From Methanoplanus endosymbiosus (GTDB taxonomy: Archaea > Halobacteriota > Methanomicrobia > Methanomicrobiales > Methanomicrobiaceae), in NCBI RefSeq assembly GCF_024662215.1, contig NZ_CP096115.1:1302001-1366000 (forward strand): 64,000 bases of DNA, given 5' to 3'. Both the position numbers and the translations under genes were made by a program. Shown piece by piece: positions 9,141 through 18,250 of the stretch; position 1 is the first letter of the stretch, and every line of letters begins with the position of its first letter. The notes beneath the pieces are model-generated. The model was not told the origin of the DNA, did not search any database, and saw only the letters and a program-made list of their open reading frames with translations.

Positions 9141-10003
9141 AAAAAATTGCAGTAATAAGCGGCAAGGGCGGAACAGGCAAGACGATTGTAACAGGCGGGC
9201 TTGCTGACCGGATCAATGCAAAAATGATAATCTGTGATGCCGATGCTGATGCCTCCAATCTGGATCTGATCTTAAAGCCCGAAATTATCCGGAGAATTCC
9301 ACATGCAGGCCTTAAAATTGCTGAAATTGATCAGGACAAGTGTATAGGCTGCGGCGAATGCTATGAATTCTGCCGCTTTGATTCTGTAATTGACAGAAAG
9401 GACGGAACATATCTCATTGACAACCTGAAATGTGAGGGATGCGGAGTCTGCGGCCTTGTCTGCCCGGCAGAATGTATTGAACTTAATGATAATATCTGCG
9501 GTGAGGTATTCATAGCCAATTCCCCGTACGGCACAGTTGTTTATTCCGAACTGAAAGCAGGTGCCGGAGCAACAGGGCTTCTCGTTCATGAGATCAAGAA
9601 ATACGCCCTTGAAGAGGTCACAGATGAAACGTTAATGCTCATAGACGGCCCGCCCGGAATCGGATGCCCTCTACAGTCCACAATGAGTGGCACTGATTAT
9701 GCCCTCATTGTAACCGAACCAAGCCAGTCAGGGTTACATGACTTAAAGAGACTTGTTCAGGTTCTGGAAAAACTGCCGGTTGAGATATTCGCCTGCATTA
9801 ACAAGGCAGATCTCAACCCCGGGATTACCAGGGAGATCAGGGACTACCTCAATGAATCAGAAGTCCCTATGCTTGGCGAAATTCCATTTGACAAAACAGT
9901 CATTGAATCTGTCAGAAGTGGAATTCCGGTTACGAAAATTAATTCTCCGGCATCAGACGCAGTAAAAAATATCTGCATAAATTTATCGGAGAAGATTCTC
10001 TGA
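9137..10003 (+). CDS. MinD-superfamily ATPase with inserted ferredoxin domain (copy 2)
   Basis: A paralogue of the preceding gene with the same order: Walker A GKGGTGKT near residue 9, ferredoxin insert CIGCGECYEFC and CEGCGVCGLVCP at about residues 65-115, then IDGPPGIGCP as the switch region. At 288 residues it matches copy 1 in length, and the pair probably forms a heterodimer, as neighbouring copies of this family are commonly found together. The SD GGGTGA is inside the end of copy 1, so translation is coupled. Its stop overlaps the next start (TGATG). Confidence 0.9.
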   Translation: MKKIAVISGKGGTGKTIVTGGLADRINAKMIICDADADASNLDLILKPEIIRRIPHAGLKIAEIDQDKCIGCGECYEFCRFDSVIDRKDGTYLIDNLKCEGCGVCGLVCPAECIELNDNICGEVFIANSPYGTVVYSELKAGAGATGLLVHEIKKYALEEVTDETLMLIDGPPGIGCPLQSTMSGTDYALIVTEPSQSGLHDLKRLVQVLEKLPVEIFACINKADLNPGITREIRDYLNESEVPMLGEIPFDKTVIESVRSGIPVTKINSPASDAVKNICINLSEKIL

Positions 10004-10410
10004 TGGAAGATGAAAACGAATTCAGGGGAAGGGGACGGGGCAGGCCCAGAAAAAGACGATCTATGGACAATAACAGTTCATGTGAGTTTTTTGAGCCAGC
10101 CTCACCCGGCAGAGGAGAGAATGAATTCGTTAGGATTCTTCCGGAAGAACTGGAATCAATAAGGCTTGTCGATCTCGAAGGGAACAATCAGGAGACTGCC
10201 GCATCAAAGATGGGAGTTTCAAGGAGAACGCTCTGGAGAGATCTTCATGAGGGCAGAAAGAAAGTTGCAGATGCCCTTGTAAACAGAAAACTGATAATAA
10301 TCAGTAATGAAGATATTCATAAGGATAATTATCCGGGCAGAGGCAGATGCAGAAGAAGATCTGACGAATGCCCTTATTACGATGAAGAAATAAATTCAGG
10401 AAGTGATTAA
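10003..10410 (+). CDS. UPF0251 (DUF134) predicted DNA-binding protein
   Basis: A 135-residue protein with an Arg-rich N-terminus (RGRGRPRKRRS) and a helix-turn-helix of sigma-70 region-4 type (ETAASKMGVSRRTLWRDL, about residues 63-80). FEPA and ILPEELESIRLVDLEG are the family blocks. It is likely the transcriptional regulator of this operon, since UPF0251 genes commonly sit beside NifX-like and ferredoxin-ATPase genes. The C-terminus is acidic and has Cys/Arg-rich stretches. The ligand is unknown. Confidence 0.88.
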   Translation: MEDENEFRGRGRGRPRKRRSMDNNSSCEFFEPASPGRGENEFVRILPEELESIRLVDLEGNNQETAASKMGVSRRTLWRDLHEGRKKVADALVNRKLIIISNEDIHKDNYPGRGRCRRRSDECPYYDEEINSGSD

Positions 10411-10413
10411 AAA

Positions 10414-10749
10414 ATGAAACTTGCTATAGCAAAACAGGGAGACGCTGTATCAGAACATTTCGGACAGTGCGAAGGCTTTGTCCTTTTTGAGATTGAAGAC
10501 AAAGAGATAAAATCAGAGGATTTTGTTGAAAGTCCGGAACACAGACCGGGTGTTATTCCTGAATTCCTGTCATCAGTCGGTGTAACCGATGTCATCGCCG
10601 GAGGCATGGGCGGAGGCGCTGTCAATATCTTTAACAGTAAGGGAATAAATGTGTTCACCGGAATTGCAGGGCCAATCAGAGAAGTTGCTGAAGAGTTTGC
10701 AAAAGGCAATCTTGAAAGCTCAGGCAGCATATGCAGCCACAGCCACTAA
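10414..10749 (+). CDS. NifX-like dinitrogenase cofactor family protein (copy 2)
   Basis: A 111-residue NifX-fold protein: MKLAIAKQG, VSEHFGQCEGFVLFEIE and VIAGGMGGGAVNIF. It ends in a His/Cys-rich tail (CSHSH) that could bind a metal, a feature absent from copy 1 in the same operon. A GTGAT SD overlaps the end of the UPF0251 gene three bases upstream. A T-rich tract follows at about 10770. Confidence 0.86.
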   Translation: MKLAIAKQGDAVSEHFGQCEGFVLFEIEDKEIKSEDFVESPEHRPGVIPEFLSSVGVTDVIAGGMGGGAVNIFNSKGINVFTGIAGPIREVAEEFAKGNLESSGSICSHSH

Positions 10750-11053
10750 ATACTGAAATTTAACTAAAAACTCTTTTTTAACTGCGATTATAACCGGGGT
10801 TTTCTGACAGATATTCTAAAGGAGATACAGCAATATCCTCAGAAACAGAATATCCGGCAGTAATTTACCGGTGAACCTGATATGATACTGATAGAGGCAG
10901 TAAGGGTAAATCAATTCAGACTATATCAAAATTAAAGTCAGGATAAATATTTAAAAATATCCGGAATAATCATAAAAATCTCTCTTTAAAGTAAGAACAC
11001 TACTGCATAAAACAGTAAGATTATGCAGAAAACACCGCCTTATCACAAAAAAA
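10750..11053. other. Intergenic stretch without recognisable gene
   Basis: After the NifX operon there is CTCTTTTTTAAC near 10770, a plausible terminator. I see no gene or strong repeat in the remaining 280 bp; a few short AT-rich inverted repeats are within chance expectation. Confidence 0.4.
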
Positions 11054-11107
11054 GTCATTCATGAACCTGCGGGTTCACAGATGGAAGATGAAACAAATGT
11101 TTCATAG
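11054..11107. repeat. Two-hairpin repeat, copy 1
   Basis: The first 31 bases (11054-11084) are identical to 25211-25241. They contain the hairpin GAACC-TGCG-GGTTC. A second hairpin follows, ATGAAAC-AAAT-GTTTCAT (11088-11105), then AGGAGAT. In the other copy the second stem has a different sequence but still pairs, which points to structure being selected. A run of seven A precedes the unit. On the minus strand this reads as two hairpins followed by T7, directly after the stop of the 59-residue gene, so it could end that transcript. Confidence 0.7.
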
Positions 11108-11120
11108 GAGATTCAGAGAA

Positions 11121-11300
11121 TCATTCCTGTTTAACAATCATATATCCACCGGAGAGCAGAACAACACCAAATATTATTGCTATTACCCCAAGAAATTTTT
11201 CAACAACAGTTTCAATAATATCAATTGAGAAAGTCATACCAACACCAAGAATAATAAGCATTATTCCAAGCAGAACCGAAATTGCACCAAGCCAATCCAT
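11121..11300 (-). CDS. Small two-helix membrane protein (59 aa)
   Basis: A short gene starting MDWLGAISVLLGIMLIILG and ending GGYMIVKQE. It has two hydrophobic helices (about residues 4-22 and 36-54) joined by a short polar loop, so it is predicted to sit in the cytoplasmic membrane as a hairpin. A good SD (GAGGT) lies seven bases before the ATG at 11300, and codon use is normal, which argues it is real. I recognise no family. Neighbours give no clear hint; a transport-like AI-2E gene lies about 190 bp upstream on the same strand. Confidence 0.65.
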   Translation of the reverse strand: MDWLGAISVLLGIMLIILGVGMTFSIDIIETVVEKFLGVIAIIFGVVLLSGGYMIVKQE

Positions 11301-11491
11301 TTATAAACCTCATAATACAGCATAACAAAAAGCCGGAGAAATAACAGTATCAACCTGTAATTCCGGAAATCTGACTATGCTCAACTATATACTATAAATA
11401 CAGCAATCAGATATTAACTTTACCAATGTATTTTCCGGAAATTATTGAGGCGGGACCAGGATTTCATACCAAATACAAACTGCATCCGCCA

Positions 11492-12541
11492 TCATAGATC
11501 AGATCTAACATCCCGCCCATCACCGTTACCATCACCAAATTTATGGAGAAGAATCCTGTAGCAGCCTATCAGCAGTGCGATGAAGACAGGCCCCATGATA
11601 AATCCTAAAATACCCATTACAGCAATACCTCCAAAGAATGCAATAAACATCAGTACAGGATTTATACTCGCTCTTTTGCCCATAAGAACAGGCCTCATCC
11701 ACCAGTCAGGAATGGCACATAAAAGCGGCCATGCAATTGCAAGAATAATTAACAGGCCGTACCAGTCAGAGACTGAGACGGCATACAGAATAAGAAAGGC
11801 AATGAGCACAACCGGCCCGAAGATCGGAATTAAAGCCAGAATTCCGGAGAGAACAGCATAAAACATAATATGCCCATAGCCAAGAATATAAAATACCGGG
11901 AATGCCACAAAAAATACAGCCAGTGCAACTGCAATATGAACATTAAATAGTGCATAAAGCATATCCACAACGGAATTGCGCATAATTACAACTGTATCAG
12001 AACTGTCCTCAGGCAGAATGCCCTCAATCTCAGTGTACATCTTTTCACCGAATAACAGAAAGAGAAATATCGAGAGAAAGAGTATCATTATTTTTATAGC
12101 AAGCATTGGTGCCATTACAAGAAGGCCCAGCAGATAATTCCTCATCTCATCAAGTGAAGACTGGAAAAAATCCGAGATCCAGGGAAGTGGATTTACCTTC
12201 TCACCATAAACAGAACCACCTGAGAACAGTTCATTGTTAAACCACTCAAGGATAGAATTTATCAGTGACATCAGGTAGTCCAGATTATCATACAATACAA
12301 TGGCTGCGACATACATTGCACCAACTATACCCACAGCAACGGCAGTGGTCAGAATTGCGGATGAGAAACCGCCTCTCATATACCGGCAGAGGTACCTGTG
12401 TGCCGGAAGAAGGAATATGGTAAATGATCCGGCGATGATAATTACGCCGGCAAAATCCCAGAATGCCAGGATTGAGGCGATGATGATAATTCCGATTATC
12501 GCATATGTTAATTTATCACCACTGCTTACATTTCCGGGCAT
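11492..12541 (-). CDS. AI-2E family transporter (UPF0118)
   Basis: A 349-residue polytopic membrane protein with about eight hydrophobic helices. It has the central soluble region typical of the family (residues about 90-140) and the conserved C-terminal helices around GGIAVMGILGFIMGPVFIALL. Members export small molecules or exchange Na+/H+; the name from autoinducer-2 export should not be taken literally in an archaeon. A hairpin lies about 45 bp upstream of its start. Confidence 0.87.
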   Translation of the reverse strand: MPGNVSSGDKLTYAIIGIIIIASILAFWDFAGVIIIAGSFTIFLLPAHRYLCRYMRGGFSSAILTTAVAVGIVGAMYVAAIVLYDNLDYLMSLINSILEWFNNELFSGGSVYGEKVNPLPWISDFFQSSLDEMRNYLLGLLVMAPMLAIKIMILFLSIFLFLLFGEKMYTEIEGILPEDSSDTVVIMRNSVVDMLYALFNVHIAVALAVFFVAFPVFYILGYGHIMFYAVLSGILALIPIFGPVVLIAFLILYAVSVSDWYGLLIILAIAWPLLCAIPDWWMRPVLMGKRASINPVLMFIAFFGGIAVMGILGFIMGPVFIALLIGCYRILLHKFGDGNGDGRDVRSDL

Positions 12542-12586
12542 AACAGAGATAATAGCGTTTCTTTAATAAATATATTTTTCCACAAA

Positions 12587-12611
12587 AAGTCACCCACAAA
12601 AAGAGTGACTT
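12587..12611. other. Inverted repeat upstream of AI-2E gene
   Basis: AAGTCAC (12587-12593) pairs with GTGACTT (12605-12611). A further AGTCACCCA occurs at about 12631, repeating the left arm with its CCA extension. It could be an operator or leader hairpin for the transporter gene on the minus strand. It could also be chance. Confidence 0.3.
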
Positions 12612-12730
12612 AACAATGATGGATGAAACACAGAAGTCACCCATCTCCCGTAATCTCTGCCAGCCCGAAGATAATGTGAAAAATATTAAGATAATATAGA
12701 ATAATATTTCAGGAGACATCTGAACAAGGT

Positions 12731-13912
12731 TCAGACACCAAGGGATCGGAGTGCAGTATCAAGCCTTTCCAGACCGGTTTTTATCATCTCCTCATCTGCA
12801 TTTGAGAAGTTGAACCTTATATTATCAAGTCCGCCGGAACCGGCATAAAATGGCACTCCCGGAAGAACAGCCACATTTTCTGCAAGTGCCCTCTCAAATA
12901 ATGTCATTGATGAAATCCCCGCCGGAAGTCCGGCAAGCATGAACATCCCGCCTTCAGGATTTGTATGAGTCAGGCGGTCCATGAAGAGGTCGTCCATCAG
13001 ATCCAGCATTAGACGGCATCTTGCAGAATATACTGATGTGATCTTTCTGATATGGCAATCAAGGTTATTATCCTGAAGGTACCTTGCCATAATCTTCTGG
13101 CAGAGAAAGTTTGAATGGAGATCTGCTGCCTGCTTTGCACTGTCAAACTGAGATATTATCTCCAACGGAGCATAGATCCAGCCAATTCTCATTCCCGGAG
13201 CTATAATCTTTGAAAATGAACCGCTCATAATCCCGTTTTCACCGGCAAATGCCTTAACAGGGATTCTCGGCTTTCTGTCAAAGGCGAGTTCCCCAAAGGC
13301 ATCATCCTCATAAAATACCGTTGAAGAACCTTTTAGAATTTCTCCGATCTCCTTTCTGGTTTCCGGAGTATATGTTCTTCCTGAAGGGTTCTGAAAGTTA
13401 GGGATTCCATAGAAGAATGCAGGATTTTTCTTCCGGATAAGAGCTTCAAACTCCACTGTGTCAATTCCGTCATCAGAGAGGCCGACTGTTGAAAACTCAG
13501 GTTCATACAATGAAAATGCCTCAATTGCACCAAGATAGCCTGGCCTTTCCATGCCGATGCAGTCTCCGGAGTCAGTGAATATCTTGGCAACGAGATCAAG
13601 GCACTGCTGTGATCCATTGACAATTCTGATCTCATCAGGACTGGCATTAAGACCAAGCCGTTTATTGTACCTCTCTGCGATATACTCACGAAGCGGCATG
13701 TATCCGTCAGTGGTTGTGTACTGAAGCGCCTCGCAGCCGTCATCCTCAAATACAGAGATTGCTGCCGATTTTAAGCCCTCAACATCTAAAAGCTCTGCCG
13801 ATGGAAGGCCGCCCGCGAAAGAGATGACACCTGGTTTTGATGAGAGTGAGAATAATCTCTCTATAAAAGATTCAGGCATCTTTGACATTCTTGCAGCAAA
13901 CTGATAATTCAT
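12731..13912 (-). CDS. PLP-dependent aminotransferase, 2-aminoadipate/LysN-like
   Basis: A class I/II aminotransferase of 393 residues. Family blocks are ISFAGGLPSAELLD at the N-terminus, NGSQQCLDLVAKIF, FQNPSGRTYT, and the Schiff-base Lys in SGSFSKIIAPGMRIGW. The blend of GGLPS and PNFQNPSG motifs fits the MocR-like/2-aminoadipate aminotransferase branch without the GntR domain. I start at the ATG at 13912. The frame stays open to 14113, but that would run into the divergent neighbour, and the extra 67 residues look unlike the family. It probably transaminates a branched or aromatic amino acid; the substrate is not determinable. Confidence 0.85.
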   Translation of the reverse strand: MNYQFAARMSKMPESFIERLFSLSSKPGVISFAGGLPSAELLDVEGLKSAAISVFEDDGCEALQYTTTDGYMPLREYIAERYNKRLGLNASPDEIRIVNGSQQCLDLVAKIFTDSGDCIGMERPGYLGAIEAFSLYEPEFSTVGLSDDGIDTVEFEALIRKKNPAFFYGIPNFQNPSGRTYTPETRKEIGEILKGSSTVFYEDDAFGELAFDRKPRIPVKAFAGENGIMSGSFSKIIAPGMRIGWIYAPLEIISQFDSAKQAADLHSNFLCQKIMARYLQDNNLDCHIRKITSVYSARCRLMLDLMDDLFMDRLTHTNPEGGMFMLAGLPAGISSMTLFERALAENVAVLPGVPFYAGSGGLDNIRFNFSNADEEMIKTGLERLDTALRSLGV

Positions 13913-14039
13913 CCGGATAATATTTGCGGCATAAGACAATATAATTTGCACTGACAATAGCCAGATATAATCAGAAAAGAAGCTCTCTGCCTCTACTTCC
14001 GGCAGACTATATGAAGGATAAAAAAAGATATTATAACCT

Positions 14040-15152
14040 ATGAAAATTGATGAATTCAGGCTTGAGAGGTTTCTGGCAGAATATGAATTCAGTGCACCAC
14101 ATCTCTTATGCACCTCAGACTGCCAGTCAATGACAATCAGTGAACTTCTTGCAATGACTGATTATTCACAATCTGAGCTTGGAGAACTACACCTTGGATA
14201 TACGGAGTCCGGAGGATCACCTGTGCTGCGTGAAAAGATCTCTGAATTATACTCTGACCTCGATCCTGACGAGGTTATCGTATTTGCAGGTGCTGAAGAG
14301 GCAATATTTGTCTTCATGAACGTACTTCTGAGTGCCGGCGATCACGTAATTGTTCAGTACCCGGCATACCAGTCACTATATCAGATAGCAGAGGCAGCAG
14401 GATGCAGAGTAAGCAGATGGATGATGAATGAAGATGATGACTGGAAACCCGACATTGAAAAATTAAAAGAGATGATTCAGGAAGATACAAAGGCCATAGT
14501 AATAAACACACCCCACAACCCAACCGGTTATCATTTTTCATACGATGAATTTAAAGAGATCAGGGATATTGCAGCCGGAAAAGAAATAACCATACTGTCA
14601 GATGAGGTTTACAGGGGGCTTGAATATAACAAAAAAGACAGATTACCTGCAATAGCAGAAATTTATGACAGAGGAGTCTCAATCGGAGTTATGTCAAAGG
14701 CTTTCGGTCTGGCGGGGCTTAGAATAGGATGGCTGATATCCAGAGATAAAGAACTATTAAAGCGAATAATGGCCTTTAAGGATTACACAACAATATGCTC
14801 ATCAGCACCCAGCGAATTTCTCTCCACCGCAGCCCTGACTATATCGGAGGATATTTTCCGGAAAAACATTGCAATAATACAGGAAAACCTCTCATATCTG
14901 GACAGCTTTTTTGAGAGATACTGGGGTGCATTCTCATGGGTAAAGCCAAAAGCCGGACCAATTGCTTTTCCATCCATCCTTTCCGGAGAAGGGAGTATGG
15001 ACTTTGCATTAGAAGCGATAAATAATTCCGGAGTTCTTCTGCTTCCTTCAGAGATCTATGATTTTGGGAGCCGGAATTTCAGGATCGGATTTGGAAGAAG
15101 AGACATGAAGATATCGCTTGAGAAGTTTGAGGAGTTTCTGAACAGCAGATAA
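14040..15152 (+). CDS. Class I/II aminotransferase
   Basis: A 370-residue fold-type I PLP enzyme, divergent from the preceding aminotransferase across a 127-bp shared promoter region. The motifs include LHLGYTESGGSP, NTPHNPTGYHFS, ILSDEVYRGLEY and the PLP-lysine block MSKAFGLAGLRIGW. This places it in the aspartate/capreomycidine-synthase-like group. No biosynthetic cluster surrounds it, so the substrate is unknown. An SD is not evident. Confidence 0.85.
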   Translation: MKIDEFRLERFLAEYEFSAPHLLCTSDCQSMTISELLAMTDYSQSELGELHLGYTESGGSPVLREKISELYSDLDPDEVIVFAGAEEAIFVFMNVLLSAGDHVIVQYPAYQSLYQIAEAAGCRVSRWMMNEDDDWKPDIEKLKEMIQEDTKAIVINTPHNPTGYHFSYDEFKEIRDIAAGKEITILSDEVYRGLEYNKKDRLPAIAEIYDRGVSIGVMSKAFGLAGLRIGWLISRDKELLKRIMAFKDYTTICSSAPSEFLSTAALTISEDIFRKNIAIIQENLSYLDSFFERYWGAFSWVKPKAGPIAFPSILSGEGSMDFALEAINNSGVLLLPSEIYDFGSRNFRIGFGRRDMKISLEKFEEFLNSR

Positions 15153-15249
15153 TTTCCGGCACTCAGAAAAGATGATGGATATTATTTGACAGACTCAGAG
15201 ATAGACTCCCGCTGCACCGGACATATATCCCTGCCGGAAAATACTGATA

Positions 15250-15891
15250 TTAATCATTCTTTTCGGCTGCAACACGAAGAAATTCAGGATAACAGAGATT
15301 CCACCGAATTGCCGCGAATCTGATGACAATAACAGTCAGTGTACCAATAACTGTATTTAATGCAAATGTATCCGGGGTATATATCATCAGCATTACATAG
15401 ATGATACCCCCGGTAAAAATCGGCGTTGCATACAGTTCAGGTCTTAAAATCAGATTTGTCCGGTCAGTAAGCATATCTCTGACAATACCGCCTGTAATTC
15501 CGGTTAAGATGCCCATAATAACCGCAACAGTAGGGCCGTACCCGAGAAGCAGAGTTTTGTCTATCGCCTGAATATTGAATACCGCAATTCCAACAGCATC
15601 AAGATGAAGAAGCGGTTTATGTGTTCTCCATAAGAGATCTTCCATAAAAAATGCCACAACTGCTGCAAAAACTGCAATCCACACATAGATAACATTATCA
15701 AGCCAGAATACCGGCGCATCAATAATTATATCCCTGAGTGTCCCGCCACCAAGTGCTGTTATCACGCCGACTACAACAACCCCAAAAATATCCATACCTT
15801 TTTTTGAACCTGCCAGTACACCTGTTATCGCAAAAACAGCCACACCCGCGACATTCAGAATAATATTAGATGTGATATACTCAAAAGGCAT
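15250..15891 (-). CDS. TRIC-type cation channel family protein (UPF0126)
   Basis: A 213-residue membrane protein with about seven helices built as two repeats. Each repeat carries the glycine-rich signature, GGGTLRDII in the first and GGIVRDML in the second. Prokaryotic TRIC homologues conduct monovalent cations, and the fold is the same as UPF0126/YadS. It is monocistronic, with CorA next on the same strand. Confidence 0.9.
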   Translation of the reverse strand: MPFEYITSNIILNVAGVAVFAITGVLAGSKKGMDIFGVVVVGVITALGGGTLRDIIIDAPVFWLDNVIYVWIAVFAAVVAFFMEDLLWRTHKPLLHLDAVGIAVFNIQAIDKTLLLGYGPTVAVIMGILTGITGGIVRDMLTDRTNLILRPELYATPIFTGGIIYVMLMIYTPDTFALNTVIGTLTVIVIRFAAIRWNLCYPEFLRVAAEKND

Positions 15892-15995
15892 TTTTTACTC
15901 CGCCACATATGCTGATTTTTAAGTTATTTATGGATATTTCCGGAAGTTGAAATATCAGATAATATATGTTAGTTTTATACAAAAAATAAGTTCCA

Positions 15996-16940
15996 TCACA
16001 GAAAATTCTTTCTCCACATGACTATTACAAGAACAGAAGAGAGAATAAATGAGAGAAGCATCAGCAGGGGAAAGGCCGCAGAATTATCAGACATCGGCAG
16101 AGGAACATTCATCCCGAAGAGACTTGCAATAATATTTGGAATTGCAATAACAATTGTGACAGATGCAAGCAGTTTCATAACCTGATTCATATTATTGTTA
16201 ATGACAGACGCAAACGCATCCATCATTCCGGAGAGAATGCTGGAATAGATATTTGCCATCTCAATGGCCTGTTTATTCTCAATAATAACATCCTCGAGGA
16301 GATCAGTATCATCCTCATACATCTTAAGCGGCCTGAATTTCAGGATTTTTTCAAGTACCCCCTCATTTCCCTTCAGTGACGTGGAGAAGAATACAAGGCT
16401 CTTTTCAATATTTAAGAGCTGAATCAGTTCTCTGTTCCTCATTGACTTCTGAAGATTAATCTCAATTGCTCCGGATTTACGATCCAGAATTCTCAGGTAA
16501 CGTAAGTACATCAGGGAGTTTTTATACAGAATCAGGAAGAGAAATCTTGTCCGTTTAAATGTGCTGTATTTCAGATATTCATCGTTTAAATATCCTGTAA
16601 TCAGAGGATTTTTCCTCAGGCATACTGTAATCATATACTTTCCGGCGACCATTATCCCAAGAGGCAGTGTACTGTATTCATACGGAGTAGTCTCAGAAGT
16701 CTCCTCCGGAATATCAATGACAATAAGGGTTATCTCATCTTCAAATTCGAGGCGGCTTCTCTCCTCCTCATCAAGTGCCGCGTACAGATATTCTTCAGGG
16801 ACACCGGTATGCCCTGCAACGAAGGAGATCTCATCTGAAGAAGGGCCGGTAAGGTGAATCCAGCAGTCTTCCTCAATGTCTGTTATCTTCTCCTGTTTTA
16901 CTGTCACTTCCGACTTTCTGGTTTTAATAATTTCAATCAT
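15996..16940 (-). CDS. corA: CorA-type magnesium/cobalt transporter
   Basis: A 314-residue divalent cation channel. The large N-terminal cytoplasmic domain is followed by two C-terminal transmembrane helices with the selectivity motif GMN in LFGMNVPLP at the end of the first, and a basic tail (MWRKNFL). The sequence is intact and the length usual. It lies next to the tnpB insertion but is not disrupted. Confidence 0.93.
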   Translation of the reverse strand: MIEIIKTRKSEVTVKQEKITDIEEDCWIHLTGPSSDEISFVAGHTGVPEEYLYAALDEEERSRLEFEDEITLIVIDIPEETSETTPYEYSTLPLGIMVAGKYMITVCLRKNPLITGYLNDEYLKYSTFKRTRFLFLILYKNSLMYLRYLRILDRKSGAIEINLQKSMRNRELIQLLNIEKSLVFFSTSLKGNEGVLEKILKFRPLKMYEDDTDLLEDVIIENKQAIEMANIYSSILSGMMDAFASVINNNMNQVMKLLASVTIVIAIPNIIASLFGMNVPLPMSDNSAAFPLLMLLSFILSSVLVIVMWRKNFL

Positions 16941-17032
16941 GCTTTTCTTTAAGAGAGATTACAGCATTCAGCCGGACTATTCAGAGACATTATGGGTTCA
17001 GTTAATAAGAAGACAGACCCATGCAGACATTC

Positions 17033-17180
17033 GTGAACTACCTCTGGGCTAAAGACCCAGAGGCTTCCTGCTTCATTCCCCAAACCATTGTTCGTAAGTC
17101 CACAGGCCCTTCCCCCCGTTCCAGGGGTGTAAAGATATTATATTCCAATTAGATTCTGTTTATCAAGAGCAAATTTCTTA
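17033..17180 (-). ncRNA. Predicted TnpB guide (omega/re) RNA
   Basis: TnpB proteins use an RNA that overlaps the 3' end of tnpB and the right end of the element, with the guide taken from flanking DNA. Here that region holds a C-rich/G-rich stem (17112-17117 with 17124-17127) and the terminal hairpin at 17041-17063. If the element ends at TAGTTCAC (17040 to 17033), the guide would come from about 17013-17032 on the minus strand. The 5' limit is a guess. Presence is inferred from family knowledge. Confidence 0.5.
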
Positions 17181-18250
17181 ATATTTATCGCGGCATTAAT
17201 ATCCCGATCGTGATGCATCCCACAGTCCGAACAAACCCAGTCCCTTACCGACAAAGTCATATCAGAATTATAATAGCCACAATTGCTACAAATTTTTGAA
17301 GATGGTTCAAACTGTCCTATCTGCAATATAGTCTTACCATACCGCTTTGCCTTATACTTCAGTTTGTCAAAGAAACCTGACCATCCGGCATCAGAAATAC
17401 TTTTTGATAACTTATGATTTTTAAGTAAATTTTCAATCTTTAATGTTTCAACAGCAACTGCTTGGTTCTCGCTAATGAATTGAAAAGAAATTTTATGCTG
17501 AAAATCATTACGCTGATTACTTACTATCTCATGTTGTTTTGCTAACTGTAATTTTGCTTTTCTGAAATTTGAAGAACCTTTCTTTTTCCGGCTTAATCTC
17601 TTCTGAAGAACTTTTAACCGCGCTTCTGAGTTTTTCAGAAATTTAGGATTGTCGTATTTTCTACCATCCGATGTAACAACAAAGTCCTTTATACCTACAT
17701 CAAGACCAATTGTAGTACTTGCGTCAAAGGTTTCAGGTGCTGGATACTCTGTACCGTCATCAACAAGAATACTTATGAAATATTTACCTGAACTGTTACG
17801 GGAGATAGTTGCAGTCTTTAAATCACCGCTAAACTGTCTGTGAAATATCGTTTTAACAGACCCAATTTTGGGCAACTTAACAAAATTCCGGTCAAAATCA
17901 ACAGAATAATGCTGAGGAACTGAAAAGGACTGAACTGGATTTTTCCTGGATTTAAAGTTTGGAAATCCTTTCTTTTCTCTGAAAAACTTAGTAAATGCAT
18001 TATCAAGATGTAATGTAGCTCCCTGAAGAGACTGTGAATTGACTTCCTTTAGCCATTCATTCTTTTGTTTTAGTTCCGGAAGCATATTGTTCAGCTCAAA
18101 TCTTGACAGAGATTTACCTTCAGTTTCATAGTGTAAAATCTTCTTTTCAAGGGCAAAATTATATACAAATCTACAAGCACCAAAATGTTTCTCAATTATG
18201 TCAATTTGAGATTTATTTGGGTACATTCTAAATTTGTACGCAATTAACAT
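17138..18250 (-). CDS. tnpB: RNA-guided endonuclease TnpB
   Basis: A 370-residue TnpB with all expected parts. The N-terminal helix-turn-helix block is YKFRMYPNKSQ...CRFVYNFAL. The RuvC-like residues are Asp in IGLDVGIKDF (about 184), Glu in VAVETLKIENL (about 268) and Asp in HDRDINAA (about 350). The zinc ribbon is CSNC...CSDC. I start at the Met of MLIAYKFR; eight in-frame residues upstream are unlikely. Nothing is broken, so it is predicted active as a guide-RNA-directed nuclease. Confidence 0.92.
   Translation of the reverse strand: MLIAYKFRMYPNKSQIDIIEKHFGACRFVYNFALEKKILHYETEGKSLSRFELNNMLPELKQKNEWLKEVNSQSLQGATLHLDNAFTKFFREKKGFPNFKSRKNPVQSFSVPQHYSVDFDRNFVKLPKIGSVKTIFHRQFSGDLKTATISRNSSGKYFISILVDDGTEYPAPETFDASTTIGLDVGIKDFVVTSDGRKYDNPKFLKNSEARLKVLQKRLSRKKKGSSNFRKAKLQLAKQHEIVSNQRNDFQHKISFQFISENQAVAVETLKIENLLKNHKLSKSISDAGWSGFFDKLKYKAKRYGKTILQIGQFEPSSKICSNCGYYNSDMTLSVRDWVCSDCGMHHDRDINAAINIKKFALDKQNLIGI

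Noticed and set aside
7951-10749. Nitrogen-fixation cluster
   Set aside because: NifX-like domains occur widely without nitrogenase, and no nifH, nifD or nifK is present.
13913-14113. N-terminal extension of the aminotransferase at 12731
   Set aside because: It overlaps the divergent gene at 14040 and its residues look unlike the family; the ATG at 13912 gives the usual N-terminus.
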